Positions 7,047-15,640 of a stretch of DNA of 64,000 nucleotides are shown in pieces. Numbering within the stretch: the first letter of the stretch is position 1; each line of letters opens with the position of its first letter. The position numbers and the translations under genes were made by a program. Source of the stretch: Nitrosovibrio sp. Nv17 (GTDB lineage Bacteria > Pseudomonadota > Gammaproteobacteria > Burkholderiales > Nitrosomonadaceae); the NCBI RefSeq assembly GCF_900119085.1, contig NZ_FPIQ01000014.1, forward strand, positions 1-64,000, written 5' to 3'. The notes beneath the pieces were generated by a model. The model made no database searches. It was not told the origin of the DNA and saw only the letters and a program-made list of their open reading frames with translations.

Positions 7047-7748
7047 ATGCACCCTCATTCGACGCGAAACACTGTCCAGCTTGCCCGGCCCCGGCGGCCC
7101 AGCCCGCTGCAATATCGTCTGCAGGCGCTCAGGGGAGCCCTGGCGCATCTCATCGGCAGGCTGATCGGAAACACCCGGACCCTGCATCTGGCCGCCACGA
7201 TGACGAGCCTCCCCGGCGTCCGCCCGGAACAGGGCGTGGAAGCGGTTTCGCAAGCCGGATCGCCCGGCGGACAGCCGGGGCGCGCCCCGCTTCCGCCCAT
7301 GGTGCTGATCCGGAGCTGCCTGAGGGCGCGTCCGGCCCCGTCCCCGGACGCGGATTCCCCGGTGCGGCTGATCAAGGCGCCTGCCATCCCTGCCGTTGCC
7401 GAAGGCGGCGACGAGGCGGGGAGCACACGCTTCGATCTCGGCGGCCTCTGCATCCTGTGCGTGGGCGGCCGCGCCACCCTGTACCCCGCGTACCGCCGCC
7501 TGATCGAGGCGTCAGGCGGGCATTTCCTGATCTATCGGGGCGATCCCCAGGAAAAGATCAGCTATCTTCCCACCCTGCTCACCCGCGCCGACGCGATCAT
7601 CTGCCCCGTGGACTGCGTCAATCACACCGTTTACTTCGCCATCAGGCGCTATTGCACACGCTTCGGCAAGCCCTGCGCAATGCTGGAACGGTCGGGCCTT
7701 CCCACATTCCGCAGAGGCGTGGAAATGCTCGCCGCAGCCGCTTCCTGA
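7047..7748 (+). CDS. DUF2325 domain protein, Fur-box associated
   Basis: 233-aa protein whose C-terminal 95 residues form a DUF2325 domain. The domain begins ILCVGGRATLYPAYRRLIE and continues through RADAIICPVDCVNHTVYFAI to the FGKPCAMLERSG region. The fold is Rossmann-like and conserved Cys and His residues are visible, but no activity is established to my knowledge. The N-terminal 130 residues are Pro/Arg-rich and probably disordered. The ATG at 7047 has CGGAG five bases upstream. The Fur box about 180 bases upstream suggests a role in iron homeostasis; this is inference. Confidence 0.75.
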   Translation: MHPHSTRNTVQLARPRRPSPLQYRLQALRGALAHLIGRLIGNTRTLHLAATMTSLPGVRPEQGVEAVSQAGSPGGQPGRAPLPPMVLIRSCLRARPAPSPDADSPVRLIKAPAIPAVAEGGDEAGSTRFDLGGLCILCVGGRATLYPAYRRLIEASGGHFLIYRGDPQEKISYLPTLLTRADAIICPVDCVNHTVYFAIRRYCTRFGKPCAMLERSGLPTFRRGVEMLAAAAS

Positions 7749-8168
7749 TTCCTCCCGAGGCTTTCCGGCACCGGGGCGGTCGTGCGCGGTACCGCGCCCT
7801 CCCCGCCGTCCCGGTTCCATCGTTACCTGTAAGATTTTACAGCTGTCTAAAGTCAACATTCTGTAGTCTCATCACTCCAATGCAATCCACACCGGCAAAG
7901 GAGGCGACGGGGACCGCCGATCAGTATACGCCAGCTATTCCGGAGGATCGGCCTGAAGCGGGACCGCATCTTCCAGATGAATCCGAAAGATCCGCTTGTG
8001 GACAGGGCGGCCTCGACACCCACCCTCCGATCCTCGATCGGTTCCGATAGCCGCCACCGGCACGCGACGGCGAGGGTGCCGCCCATGACACGGGAGCCAA
8101 ATCTTCACTAACGGAAACCGGTGCCACATGAAACACCCTGCTCCCCGCCGCTCTTCACATGCCCTCGA
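7749..8168. other. Intergenic region upstream of the chemosensory operon
   Basis: About 420 bases. A 56-codon frame at 7880-8050 lacks a ribosome binding site and recognisable features. The AT-rich core at 7820-7880 holds a perfect inverted repeat (7827-7842) and probably the operon promoter, though no clear -35/-10 pair was identified. Confidence 0.4.
7827..7842. promoter_or_regulatory. Inverted repeat, possible operator
   Basis: CTGTAA (7827-7832) and TTACAG (7837-7842) form a perfect 6-bp inverted repeat around GATT in an otherwise GC-rich region, about 330 bases before the first chemosensory gene. The size and symmetry suit a dimeric regulator, but none can be named. Confidence 0.4.
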
Positions 8169-8627
8169 ATGGTCGACCCATACCTCGTCTTTCTGCTGGA
8201 TGATCGGCGCCACGCACTGCATTTGTCCGTGGTCGACAGGGTCGTGCACATGGTCTACGTCACCCCCTTGCCGGGCGCGCCGGACATCGTGCTCGGCGTC
8301 GTCGACATGAGAGGCCGGCTCATGCCCGTGGTCGACGTCCGGAAACGCTTCGGACTGCCCGGGCGCCGCCCCGCGCCGGCCGACCAGCTCATCGTCGCAC
8401 GCATGAAACAGGAGCCCGTCGCCTTGGCGGTGAACGACACCCTGGGCATCGTCGAGTGCGCCGACCAGGAGCGGATTCCGGTATCCGGCATCCTTCCCGG
8501 CGTACCGTACTGCAACGGGGTCATACGGACCCGGGACGGCCTGATCCTGATCCACGACCTGGACGCCTTCCTCTCCCTGACAGAGGCCGCCGCTCTGGAC
8601 CGGGCGCTGGATGCCGCCGGGAGGTGA
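8169..8627 (+). CDS. cheW: CheW-like adaptor (WspB position)
   Basis: 152-aa CheW-domain coupling protein that would bridge the receptor and the CheA kinase. It shows the CheW beta-barrel pattern: YLVFLLDDRRHALHLSVVDR, then TPLPGAPDIVLGVVDMRGRL and MPVVDVRKRFGLP. The ATG at 8169 begins at the domain edge; the frame is open to 8121 but neither start has a strong ribosome binding site. It is first of seven genes in one operon, with two bases between it and the CheR gene. The order CheW, CheR-TPR, CheW, MCP, CheA-REC, CheB matches the Wsp set with the receptor moved inside. Confidence 0.85.
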   Translation: MVDPYLVFLLDDRRHALHLSVVDRVVHMVYVTPLPGAPDIVLGVVDMRGRLMPVVDVRKRFGLPGRRPAPADQLIVARMKQEPVALAVNDTLGIVECADQERIPVSGILPGVPYCNGVIRTRDGLILIHDLDAFLSLTEAAALDRALDAAGR

Positions 8628-8629
8628 CC

Positions 8630-10111
8630 ATGCAGGCCGCCCTTCCATCCCCCCTGCTTTCGCAACTGAGCCGGCTGCTCGCCGTGCAGATGGGATTGCA
8701 CTATCCGGCCGAGCGCTGGCGCGATCTCGAGCGCGGCATCGGCGCCGCCGCACCCGAGCTCGGCGTGGACGACGCGCGCACCTGCGCCCAGCTGCTGTCG
8801 TCCGCCCCGTTGACCTGCCGCCAGATCGAGGTGCTCGCCCGGCACCTGACCGTCGGGGAAACCTACTTCTTCCGCGGGCAGAAATACTTCGACGCGCTCG
8901 ACGCGCACATCCTCCCCGCCCTGCTGGAGCGCAGCGCCCGGGATAACCGGCCGTTGCGGATATGGAGCGCGGGATGCTGCACCGGGGAGGAGCCGTATTC
9001 CATCGCCATGTCCCTCGACAAGCTCATGCGTGGAAAGGAATGGAAGGCGGTCATCGTCGCCACCGACATCAACCCGGCCTTCCTGGAGAAGGCAGCGCGG
9101 GGGATCTACGGGGAATGGTCCTTCCGGGAAACCCCGGCCTGGATCAGGGAGCGATATTTCAAGCGCAGGAAGAACGGGGAATTCGAGATCGTCCCGCACA
9201 TCCGCAGGCGCGTGGCATTTTCCCACCTGAACCTCGCAGGCGGTTCCTACCCTTCCCCCGACGGCAGCTTCAACGCGATGGACATCATTTTCTGCCGCAA
9301 CGTGCTGATGTACTTCAATCCGGAAGGGATCCGCAGAACCGCCCGGAAACTCCACCGGTCGCTCGACCGGGACGGCTGGCTGATCGTGAGCCCCGCGGAG
9401 GTATCCGTCAGCCTGTTTCCGCAATTCGAGGCGATCTCCTACGAAGGCTCGATCTTCTATCGCAAGACGGAAAGGGCCCCGGCACGAGCGGACGCACCGC
9501 CTCATGTGCCGCCGCCATCGCACGCCGCGGATATCCCTGCGCCAGCGACGCCGGCATCCGGCCATGCCGGATGCGCAGGCGGCGCGTCCCCCCGGCTGCG
9601 GGACACACTGGCCGAACCTTCGCCGCGTGCATCAAGCCTCCCCTCCCGGGCGGACGCGCACGCCGCCGTCCCCGCAAGCCCTGCCGCCGCGGAAACGCAC
9701 TATCAAGCCGCCCGTTCCTGCGCCGACGCAGGAAATTTTCCCGAGGCGATCGAATGGTGCGAAAAAGCCATCAGCGCCGACAAGCTCAATCCGGCGATCC
9801 ATTACTTCCTGGCCAACCTGAAAAACGAGACCGGGAACGGCGCCGCAGCCATGGAGTCCCTGCAGCGCACGCTCTATCTCGACCCCGATTTCGTGCTCGC
9901 GCACTTTTCCATGGCGGCCCTGCATCTGTCGCATGGCCGCACGCGGGAAGCAAGGCGGTGCTTCGGCAATACCTGGTCCCTCCTGCAGCGGCTGCCCGCC
10001 GACATGCCCCTGCCGGAGTCGGAAGGCATGACCGCCGCAGGCCTCATCGAGATCATGCGCACGCTCGACCCCCTCGATGCCACGCCGGACAACGGGAAAG
10101 GAATCACATGA
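8630..10111 (+). CDS. cheR: CheR methyltransferase with C-terminal TPR (WspC-like)
   Basis: 493-aa protein that should methylate glutamates of the adjacent receptor using S-adenosylmethionine. The N-terminal CheR helical domain is followed by the methyltransferase core with SAGCCTGEEPYS (SAM site) and DIIFCRNVLMYF. After a Pro/Ala-rich linker (about residues 275-350) there are tetratricopeptide repeats (HYQAARSCADAGNFPEAIEW, then ALHLSHGRTREA). The CheR-TPR arrangement is typical of WspC and FrzF-type enzymes. The ATG at 8630 has GAGGTG at 8621-8626. Its stop overlaps the next start (ATGA). Confidence 0.9.
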   Translation: MQAALPSPLLSQLSRLLAVQMGLHYPAERWRDLERGIGAAAPELGVDDARTCAQLLSSAPLTCRQIEVLARHLTVGETYFFRGQKYFDALDAHILPALLERSARDNRPLRIWSAGCCTGEEPYSIAMSLDKLMRGKEWKAVIVATDINPAFLEKAARGIYGEWSFRETPAWIRERYFKRRKNGEFEIVPHIRRRVAFSHLNLAGGSYPSPDGSFNAMDIIFCRNVLMYFNPEGIRRTARKLHRSLDRDGWLIVSPAEVSVSLFPQFEAISYEGSIFYRKTERAPARADAPPHVPPPSHAADIPAPATPASGHAGCAGGASPRLRDTLAEPSPRASSLPSRADAHAAVPASPAAAETHYQAARSCADAGNFPEAIEWCEKAISADKLNPAIHYFLANLKNETGNGAAAMESLQRTLYLDPDFVLAHFSMAALHLSHGRTREARRCFGNTWSLLQRLPADMPLPESEGMTAAGLIEIMRTLDPLDATPDNGKGIT

Positions 10112-10686
10112 ACCAGCGGCTCTCCCCGCCTGAAACGGCGGAAGCGGATACGGCGCGCGCCTTGGAGGAAACGCAGCGCACCCTGAAGGCAAGGGCGCTG
10201 GCGCTGGCGCAGGCACCCCTGCCCGCAGGGGAGGAAGGCCAAGGGATCCTGCAGGTCATCGAATTCCTGCTGTCGAAGGAGCGTTTTGCCGTCGAATCCG
10301 GCCTGGTGCGCGAAGTCGCGGTGCTGGAGAACCTGGCACCGCTGCCGTGCACTCCGGCCTTCGTGCTGGGAGTGGTCAACCTGCGGGGAGAAATCCTGCC
10401 GGTCATCGACCTGCGCCGATTCTTCGACATGCCGGAGCAGGGGCTGGCCGATCTCGACCGGATCATCGTGCTGCAGTCCAAGACCACCACGTTCGGCATC
10501 CGGGCGGACGCCATCGTCGGCCTGCGCCGGGTCCCGGCGGCGGCGATCCAGGCGCCGCCTCCCACCCTCACGGGCATGCACCGCGACTATCTCACGGGCG
10601 TGGCCCCGGGGCCGCTGGCCATCCTCGACGCAGCGCGGCTCATGCACGATCCGCGCATCGTGGTGGAGGAGCACGTGGATGAATGA
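10108..10686 (+). CDS. cheW: CheW-like adaptor (WspD position)
   Basis: 192-aa second coupling protein, start overlapping the CheR stop by four bases, with AAAGGA at 10097-10102. A 45-residue helical, Glu/Ala-rich extension precedes the CheW domain, which begins QVIEFLLSKERFAVESGLVR and contains PLPCTPAFVLGVVNLRGEIL and PVIDLRRFFDMP. The two CheW proteins of this operon are clearly different from each other, as WspB and WspD are, and probably occupy different places in the array. Confidence 0.88.
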   Translation: MNQRLSPPETAEADTARALEETQRTLKARALALAQAPLPAGEEGQGILQVIEFLLSKERFAVESGLVREVAVLENLAPLPCTPAFVLGVVNLRGEILPVIDLRRFFDMPEQGLADLDRIIVLQSKTTTFGIRADAIVGLRRVPAAAIQAPPPTLTGMHRDYLTGVAPGPLAILDAARLMHDPRIVVEEHVDE

Positions 10687-10776
10687 GGCACAGCTGCCGT
10701 GGCGCACCTTCCCCAGCCGCGCCGCATGCCCGTCGCTCCGGGGGCTCGTCCGGACTCGAGCCAGGAGGGTCAGGGC

Positions 10777-12240
10777 ATGAGCATCAGCAGGAAAATCATC
10801 GGGGGATTCATCGTCATCCTGGCGCTGCTCGCGCTGGCGGCCGGCATTTCCCTGTACGCGCTCAATCACACCCAGGACAGCTACAATCGCTTCCTCAATG
10901 TGGATGAGCGCCTGCTGGAAAGCACCAATGAACTGCGCGCTTCCCTGTATGCCCAGCAGACCTACCTGCGCGGCACCCTGCTGTACCCGGAACTCAGGGC
11001 GGAGCATGAATCGCTGCTGCAGTCGAACGGGGAGTATTTCCGGCAGGTCATCGAGAAAATGCGGCGCCTGATGAGCACCGACGGGGAAAGCAGTCTCATC
11101 GACGATTTCGAGGCGCGGCAGGCGCAGCTGGAAAAGGCCCAGCAGGACATCATCCGGCTGGTGAGGGAAGGCAAGCAGGAGGAAGCGCGTCTGCTGACCA
11201 TCCAGACATATCGTCCCCACGCCGACGCCACCATCGCCCAGGCGAGGGATTTCTACGAGCAGCAGTCGAAACAGATGGGAAAAGCCAGGGCCGAGCTTAC
11301 CGCCAACGTGAGGCACACCACCCTGCTCACGGCGGCCGTCAGCCTGCTGGCCATCGTTTTCGGGTTGTGGATCGGCATCGCCCTCGGCCGCCTCATCACG
11401 CGGCAGCTCCGGGAGAGCGTCGCGCAGCTGTCCTCGTCGTCGGCCGAGATCCTCGCCACCACCACCCAGGTCGCCTCGGGCGCCGCCGAGACCGCGGCCG
11501 CCGTGAGCGAAACCACCGCCACGGTGGAAGAGGTGAAGCAGACCGCGCAACTGGCGAGCCAAAAGGCGAAGCACGTCTCCGACAGCGCCCAGAAGGCATC
11601 GAGCGTCTCCCAGGCCGGCCGGGAGTCGGTCAACCAGACCATCCAGGGCATGCACCACATCCAGGAGCAGATGGAAGCGGTGGCGGGCAGCATCCTGCAG
11701 CTGTCGGAGCAGGGACATGCCATCGGGGAAATCATCGCGACCGTCAACGATCTGGCGGAGCAGTCCAATCTCCTGTCCGTCAACGCGGCGATCGAAGCCG
11801 CGCGCGCCGGCGAGCAGGGCAAGGGCTTCGGCGTGGTGGCGCACGAGATCAAGAGCCTGGCGGAGCAATCGCGCCAGGCCACCAGCCAGGTGCGCAGGAT
11901 TCTGGGCGACATCCAGAAGGCCACGCATGCGGCGGTATTGGCCACCGAGCAGGGCAGCAAGGCGGTCGCGGCGGGCGTGAAACAGTCGACTGAAACGGGG
12001 GAAGCCATCCATCTCCTGTCCACCAGCATCGGCGAGGCGGCGCAGGCGGCGACCCAGATCTCGGTATCCAGCCAGCAGCAGATGGTGGGCATGGATCAGA
12101 TCGTGCAGGCCATGGGCAGCATCCGGCAGGCCAGCGAGCAGAACGTGGCGGGAACGAGGCAGGCGGAAGCGGCAGCCCAGGGGCTGTACGAGATGGGCAG
12201 CCGGCTGAGCGCCATGATCAGCGGCAGAACGGACCGATAG
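10777..12240 (+). CDS. Methyl-accepting chemoreceptor (WspA-like)
   Basis: 487-aa receptor, start chosen at 10777 because AGGAGG lies at 10763-10768 and a membrane helix follows at once ([20 protein letters not shown]). The periplasmic region (about residues 32-185) is all-helical like four-helix-bundle sensors. A second membrane helix ([20 protein letters not shown]) follows. The cytoplasmic coiled coil carries the hairpin tip ([20 protein letters not shown], then [20 protein letters not shown]), which binds CheW and CheA. I see no standard HAMP domain between the second helix and the signalling domain. The C-terminus lacks a CheR-tethering pentapeptide. Confidence 0.9.
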   Translation: MSISRKIIGGFIVILALLALAAGISLYALNHTQDSYNRFLNVDERLLESTNELRASLYAQQTYLRGTLLYPELRAEHESLLQSNGEYFRQVIEKMRRLMSTDGESSLIDDFEARQAQLEKAQQDIIRLVREGKQEEARLLTIQTYRPHADATIAQARDFYEQQSKQMGKARAELTANVRHTTLLTAAVSLLAIVFGLWIGIALGRLITRQLRESVAQLSSSSAEILATTTQVASGAAETAAAVSETTATVEEVKQTAQLASQKAKHVSDSAQKASSVSQAGRESVNQTIQGMHHIQEQMEAVAGSILQLSEQGHAIGEIIATVNDLAEQSNLLSVNAAIEAARAGEQGKGFGVVAHEIKSLAEQSRQATSQVRRILGDIQKATHAAVLATEQGSKAVAAGVKQSTETGEAIHLLSTSIGEAAQAATQISVSSQQQMVGMDQIVQAMGSIRQASEQNVAGTRQAEAAAQGLYEMGSRLSAMISGRTDR

Positions 12241-12249
12241 GACGGCAGC

Positions 12250-14565
12250 ATGCCAGGTGACGATGTATTCCTGCAGAAGCTTCTGGCGACATTCCGGGTC
12301 GAGGCCGATGCCCACGTGCAGGCCATCGGCGCGGGATTGCAGGCCCTGAAAAAAACCCCAGCGGGGCAGCAGCATGCCGACATCCTGGAAACGGTGTTCC
12401 GGGAGGTGCACAGCCTGAAAGGCGCGGCCCGCGCCGTCAGCCAGGCGCATATCGAGGCCGTCTGCCAGTCTCTGGAAGACAGCTTCGCCGCCCTCAGAAA
12501 CGGCCTCGCCGCCCTTTCCCCAGCCTGGCTGGAGCTGCTGCTGCAGGCGGCGGACACGCTGGGCGCCTTCCTGGCCGAGGACGGCGGCAGGCCGTCGGCG
12601 GCGGGATCCCTCATCGGGCGGCTCGAAGCCATGCTGAGGAAATCGCTGACCGGAAGCAATGCCTCCGCTTCCGCGAAAACCGCCGAATCCGCCTCCATGG
12701 CCGAAACTCCGCCGTCCGCGGCCACGGGTGCTGCAAACACCCTCGCCACTCCGGCCCTGGCGCAGGCGGCGATCAGGGTCTCGCCCGCGCGGGTCGACGC
12801 GGTGATGCGCCAGGCCGAGGAACTGCTGCTTCCGCGGCTGGCGCTGGACCAGCATGCGGGGGACTTGCGCACGACCATCGCGGAACTGTCGGCATGGAAA
12901 AAACGGCTGCTGCAGATCCAGCCGGCATTGCGCACGCTCGATCGCGCCCTCCTCCGGCCCGGCGGCGAGGGCGCGAATCCGGAGGGTGGACACGCAATTC
13001 CGCGGCTGCTCAAATACCTGGACGAAGAACGGTTCCACATGAAGGCGGCCGAGGAAGGGCTTGCGAAGCTGCTGCGGGCGATCGAGAAGGACCGGCGCAT
13101 GCTGGCCGGCATGACCGACGCGCTGCATCAGGATGTCAAGGAGATGCAGCTGCTGCCGTTCTCGTCGCTGCTCGACGTTTTTCCCCGGTATGCCCGAGAA
13201 CTGGCGCGCGAGCAGGACAAGGCCGTCGAGCTGTCGATCCAGGGCGGGAGCATCGAGATCGACCGGCACATTCTCCAGGAGATCAAGGATCCGCTGATCC
13301 ACATGCTGCGCAATTGCATCGATCACGGCATCGAGCCGCCGGCCGCACGCCTGGCCAAGGGAAAGCCGCCGCACGGCCGGATCAGCCTGGCATGCACGCA
13401 GAAGGACAGCGGGGTGGTGGAAATACGGGTAGCGGACGACGGCGCCGGCGTGGCCGCCGACAGGGTGGCCGCCGCCGCCCGCAAGCTGGGGGCCTGCTCC
13501 AGCGAACAACTGGAACGGCTGGATCCGGCGGAACGGATGGCGCTGGTCTTCCAGTCCGGCGTCTCCACCGCGCCTGCCGTCACCGACATCTCCGGGCGCG
13601 GGCTGGGACTCGCCATCGTGCGCGAGAAAATCGAGCGGCTCGGGGGGAGCATCACGCTCGAGTCGAGTTCGGCCACCGGTACCACGTTCCACATGCTCCT
13701 GCCGCTGATGCGGGCAAATTTCCGCGGGGTGCTGGTGCACATCGGCGAGCAGCTTTTCGTCATACCCTGCACGCACGTGGAGCGAGTGATGCGCATCGCC
13801 CCCGAGGATGTCCACACCGTGGAGAACCATGCGACCATCCTGGTGGATGAAAAACCGCTGGCACTGGCCTGGCTGGGCAGTGTCCTCGAACTGGGCCGGC
13901 CGGCGACGGCGACTGCCGCAACCCATTCCACGGTGCTGATCCTCGCCGCCGCCGCGACCCGCATGGCGTTTACGGTGGAAAGGATCGCCGGCGAGCAGGA
14001 GGTTCTGGTCAAGACGCTCAGGCGCCCCCTGGTGCGCATACGCAATATCGCCGGCGTCAGCGTGCTGGGCACGGGCCAGGTCGTGCCGGTGCTCAACGTG
14101 CCGGATCTGATGAAAACAGCGATCGGGCGGGGGGCCGCCCGCCCCGCTGCCGTTCCCGCGCCGCCGGCGGCGCCTGCGGAGACGGCGGAAAGGCCCTCCA
14201 TCCTGGTGGTGGAAGACTCCGTCACTTCGCGGACACTGCTCAAGACCATCCTGGAATCGGCGGGCTACCGCGTCGGCACCGCCGTGGACGGGGTCGACGG
14301 CTACACCGCGCTCAAGACGGAAAAATTCGACCTGGTCGTCTCTGACGTCGAGATGCCGCGCATGGATGGATTCGATCTGACCGCGGCGATCCGCGCGGAC
14401 AGGCATTTCGCGGAACTCCCGGTGGTTCTGGTCACCGCCCTGGAGTCGCGCGAACATCGCGAACGCGGCATCGACGTCGGCGCCAGCGCCTATCTCGCCA
14501 AGAGCGGCTTCGACCAGAGCAATCTGCTGGAGGTCGTCCGGCGCCTGATCGGGGCCCCATCATGA
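12250..14565 (+). CDS. cheA: Hybrid CheA histidine kinase with receiver domain (WspE-like)
   Basis: 771-aa cytoplasmic kinase. It has an N-terminal HPt domain with phospho-acceptor H54 (REVHSLKGAAR), a dimerisation segment, and an HATPase with N-box LIHMLRNCIDHGIE and G-boxes DDGAGVAAD and GRGLGLAIV. A CheW-like domain follows, then a C-terminal receiver (about residues 645-770) with D699 in SDVEMPRMDG. The usual receiver Lys is present in LAKSGFDQ. CheA-REC hybrids are typical of the Wsp pathway, where the receiver can act as a phosphate sink. It starts nine bases after the receptor stop. Confidence 0.92.
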   Translation: MPGDDVFLQKLLATFRVEADAHVQAIGAGLQALKKTPAGQQHADILETVFREVHSLKGAARAVSQAHIEAVCQSLEDSFAALRNGLAALSPAWLELLLQAADTLGAFLAEDGGRPSAAGSLIGRLEAMLRKSLTGSNASASAKTAESASMAETPPSAATGAANTLATPALAQAAIRVSPARVDAVMRQAEELLLPRLALDQHAGDLRTTIAELSAWKKRLLQIQPALRTLDRALLRPGGEGANPEGGHAIPRLLKYLDEERFHMKAAEEGLAKLLRAIEKDRRMLAGMTDALHQDVKEMQLLPFSSLLDVFPRYARELAREQDKAVELSIQGGSIEIDRHILQEIKDPLIHMLRNCIDHGIEPPAARLAKGKPPHGRISLACTQKDSGVVEIRVADDGAGVAADRVAAAARKLGACSSEQLERLDPAERMALVFQSGVSTAPAVTDISGRGLGLAIVREKIERLGGSITLESSSATGTTFHMLLPLMRANFRGVLVHIGEQLFVIPCTHVERVMRIAPEDVHTVENHATILVDEKPLALAWLGSVLELGRPATATAATHSTVLILAAAATRMAFTVERIAGEQEVLVKTLRRPLVRIRNIAGVSVLGTGQVVPVLNVPDLMKTAIGRGAARPAAVPAPPAAPAETAERPSILVVEDSVTSRTLLKTILESAGYRVGTAVDGVDGYTALKTEKFDLVVSDVEMPRMDGFDLTAAIRADRHFAELPVVLVTALESREHRERGIDVGASAYLAKSGFDQSNLLEVVRRLIGAPS

Positions 14566-14575
14566 GGCGCGCGCC

Positions 14576-15640
14576 ATGATCAACGTCCTCGTGGTGGAAG
14601 ACTCGCCCACCGTGCGCGAACTGCTCGTCCACATCCTCGGATCGGATCCCGGCATCGCGGTCGTCGCGACGGCGCGCGACGGCGAGGAAGCACTCGACCT
14701 GGTGCGCCAGCACCGTCCCGACGTCGTCACCATGGACATCCACATGCCCAGGCTCAACGGCCTCGAGGCGACCCGCGCCATCATGGAAACCCATCCCACC
14801 CCCATCGTCATCGTCAGTAGCAGCGAGAACATCCACGAGGTCGCGACCACCTTCGACGCGATGAATGCCGGCGCGCTGGCGGTACTGCGCCGCCCGGCCG
14901 GCCTCGGCCATCCGGAGCACCGATCCACGGCGGAAGACCTGATACGGACCGTCAGGCTGATATCGGAGATCAAGCTGGTGCGCCGCTGGCCGCAGCTGCG
15001 CGAGACGGCGCCCCTGCCGCGCAGGGATGCCGATCCGCTCGACCCGCCGGAGCAGATACGCGTCATCGGCCTGGGCGCCTCCACCGGCGGCCCTTCCGCC
15101 CTCGAAGTGATCCTGAGGGCCCTGCCGGGAAACTTCTCCCTTCCCATTCTCATCGTCCAGCACATGACGGCGGGCTTCGTGCAGGGCTTCGTGCAGTGGC
15201 TGGCCGGCTCGTGCAGCCTGCCGCTGCACGTCCCCCTGCACGGCGACCCGATCCTGCCGGGCCACGTCTACATCGCACCCGACGATTGCCAGATGAAGGT
15301 GGAGCACGGCGGCAGGATCGCCCTGACGCAGGACGAGCGCGAGCATGGCCTGCGGCCCTCCGTTTCCTATCTGTTCCGCTCGATCGCGACGGTCTATGGC
15401 CGCACCGCCGCCGCCGGCCTGCTGACGGGCATGGGACGCGACGGTGCCGATGCGCTGCGGCTGCTGCGGGAATCGGGCGCGCTGACGTTCGCGCAGGACA
15501 GGGAAACCTCGGTGGTCGACGGCATGCCCGGGGAGGCTATCCGGCTGAATGCGGCGAGGTTCGTGATGCCGCTGGGGAGGATCGCCCCCCTGCTCCTGAA
15601 TCTGAACCGTCAAAACAACGGCGCGTGGGCACACTCATGA
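14576..15640 (+). CDS. cheB: CheB methylesterase response regulator (WspF-like)
   Basis: 354-aa protein with an N-terminal receiver (VLVVEDSPTVREL, phospho-Asp in TMDIHMPRLNG) and a C-terminal CheB methylesterase. The catalytic triad is visible as Ser in GLGASTGGPS, His in IVQHMTAGF and Asp in GMGRDGADAL. It would demethylate the receptor and reset the pathway. The receiver's conserved Lys-Pro is Arg-Pro here (AVLRRPAG), which could weaken phospho-activation. The stop overlaps the start of the next gene (ATGA), tying the output protein to this operon. Confidence 0.9.
   Translation: MINVLVVEDSPTVRELLVHILGSDPGIAVVATARDGEEALDLVRQHRPDVVTMDIHMPRLNGLEATRAIMETHPTPIVIVSSSENIHEVATTFDAMNAGALAVLRRPAGLGHPEHRSTAEDLIRTVRLISEIKLVRRWPQLRETAPLPRRDADPLDPPEQIRVIGLGASTGGPSALEVILRALPGNFSLPILIVQHMTAGFVQGFVQWLAGSCSLPLHVPLHGDPILPGHVYIAPDDCQMKVEHGGRIALTQDEREHGLRPSVSYLFRSIATVYGRTAAAGLLTGMGRDGADALRLLRESGALTFAQDRETSVVDGMPGEAIRLNAARFVMPLGRIAPLLLNLNRQNNGAWAHS

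Noticed and set aside
9874-14457. A 1527-codon open frame on the minus strand
   Set aside because: It is antisense to CheR, CheW, MCP and CheA genes with clear motifs; long empty frames are expected opposite GC-rich genes, and the product (His/Arg/Gly-rich) matches nothing.
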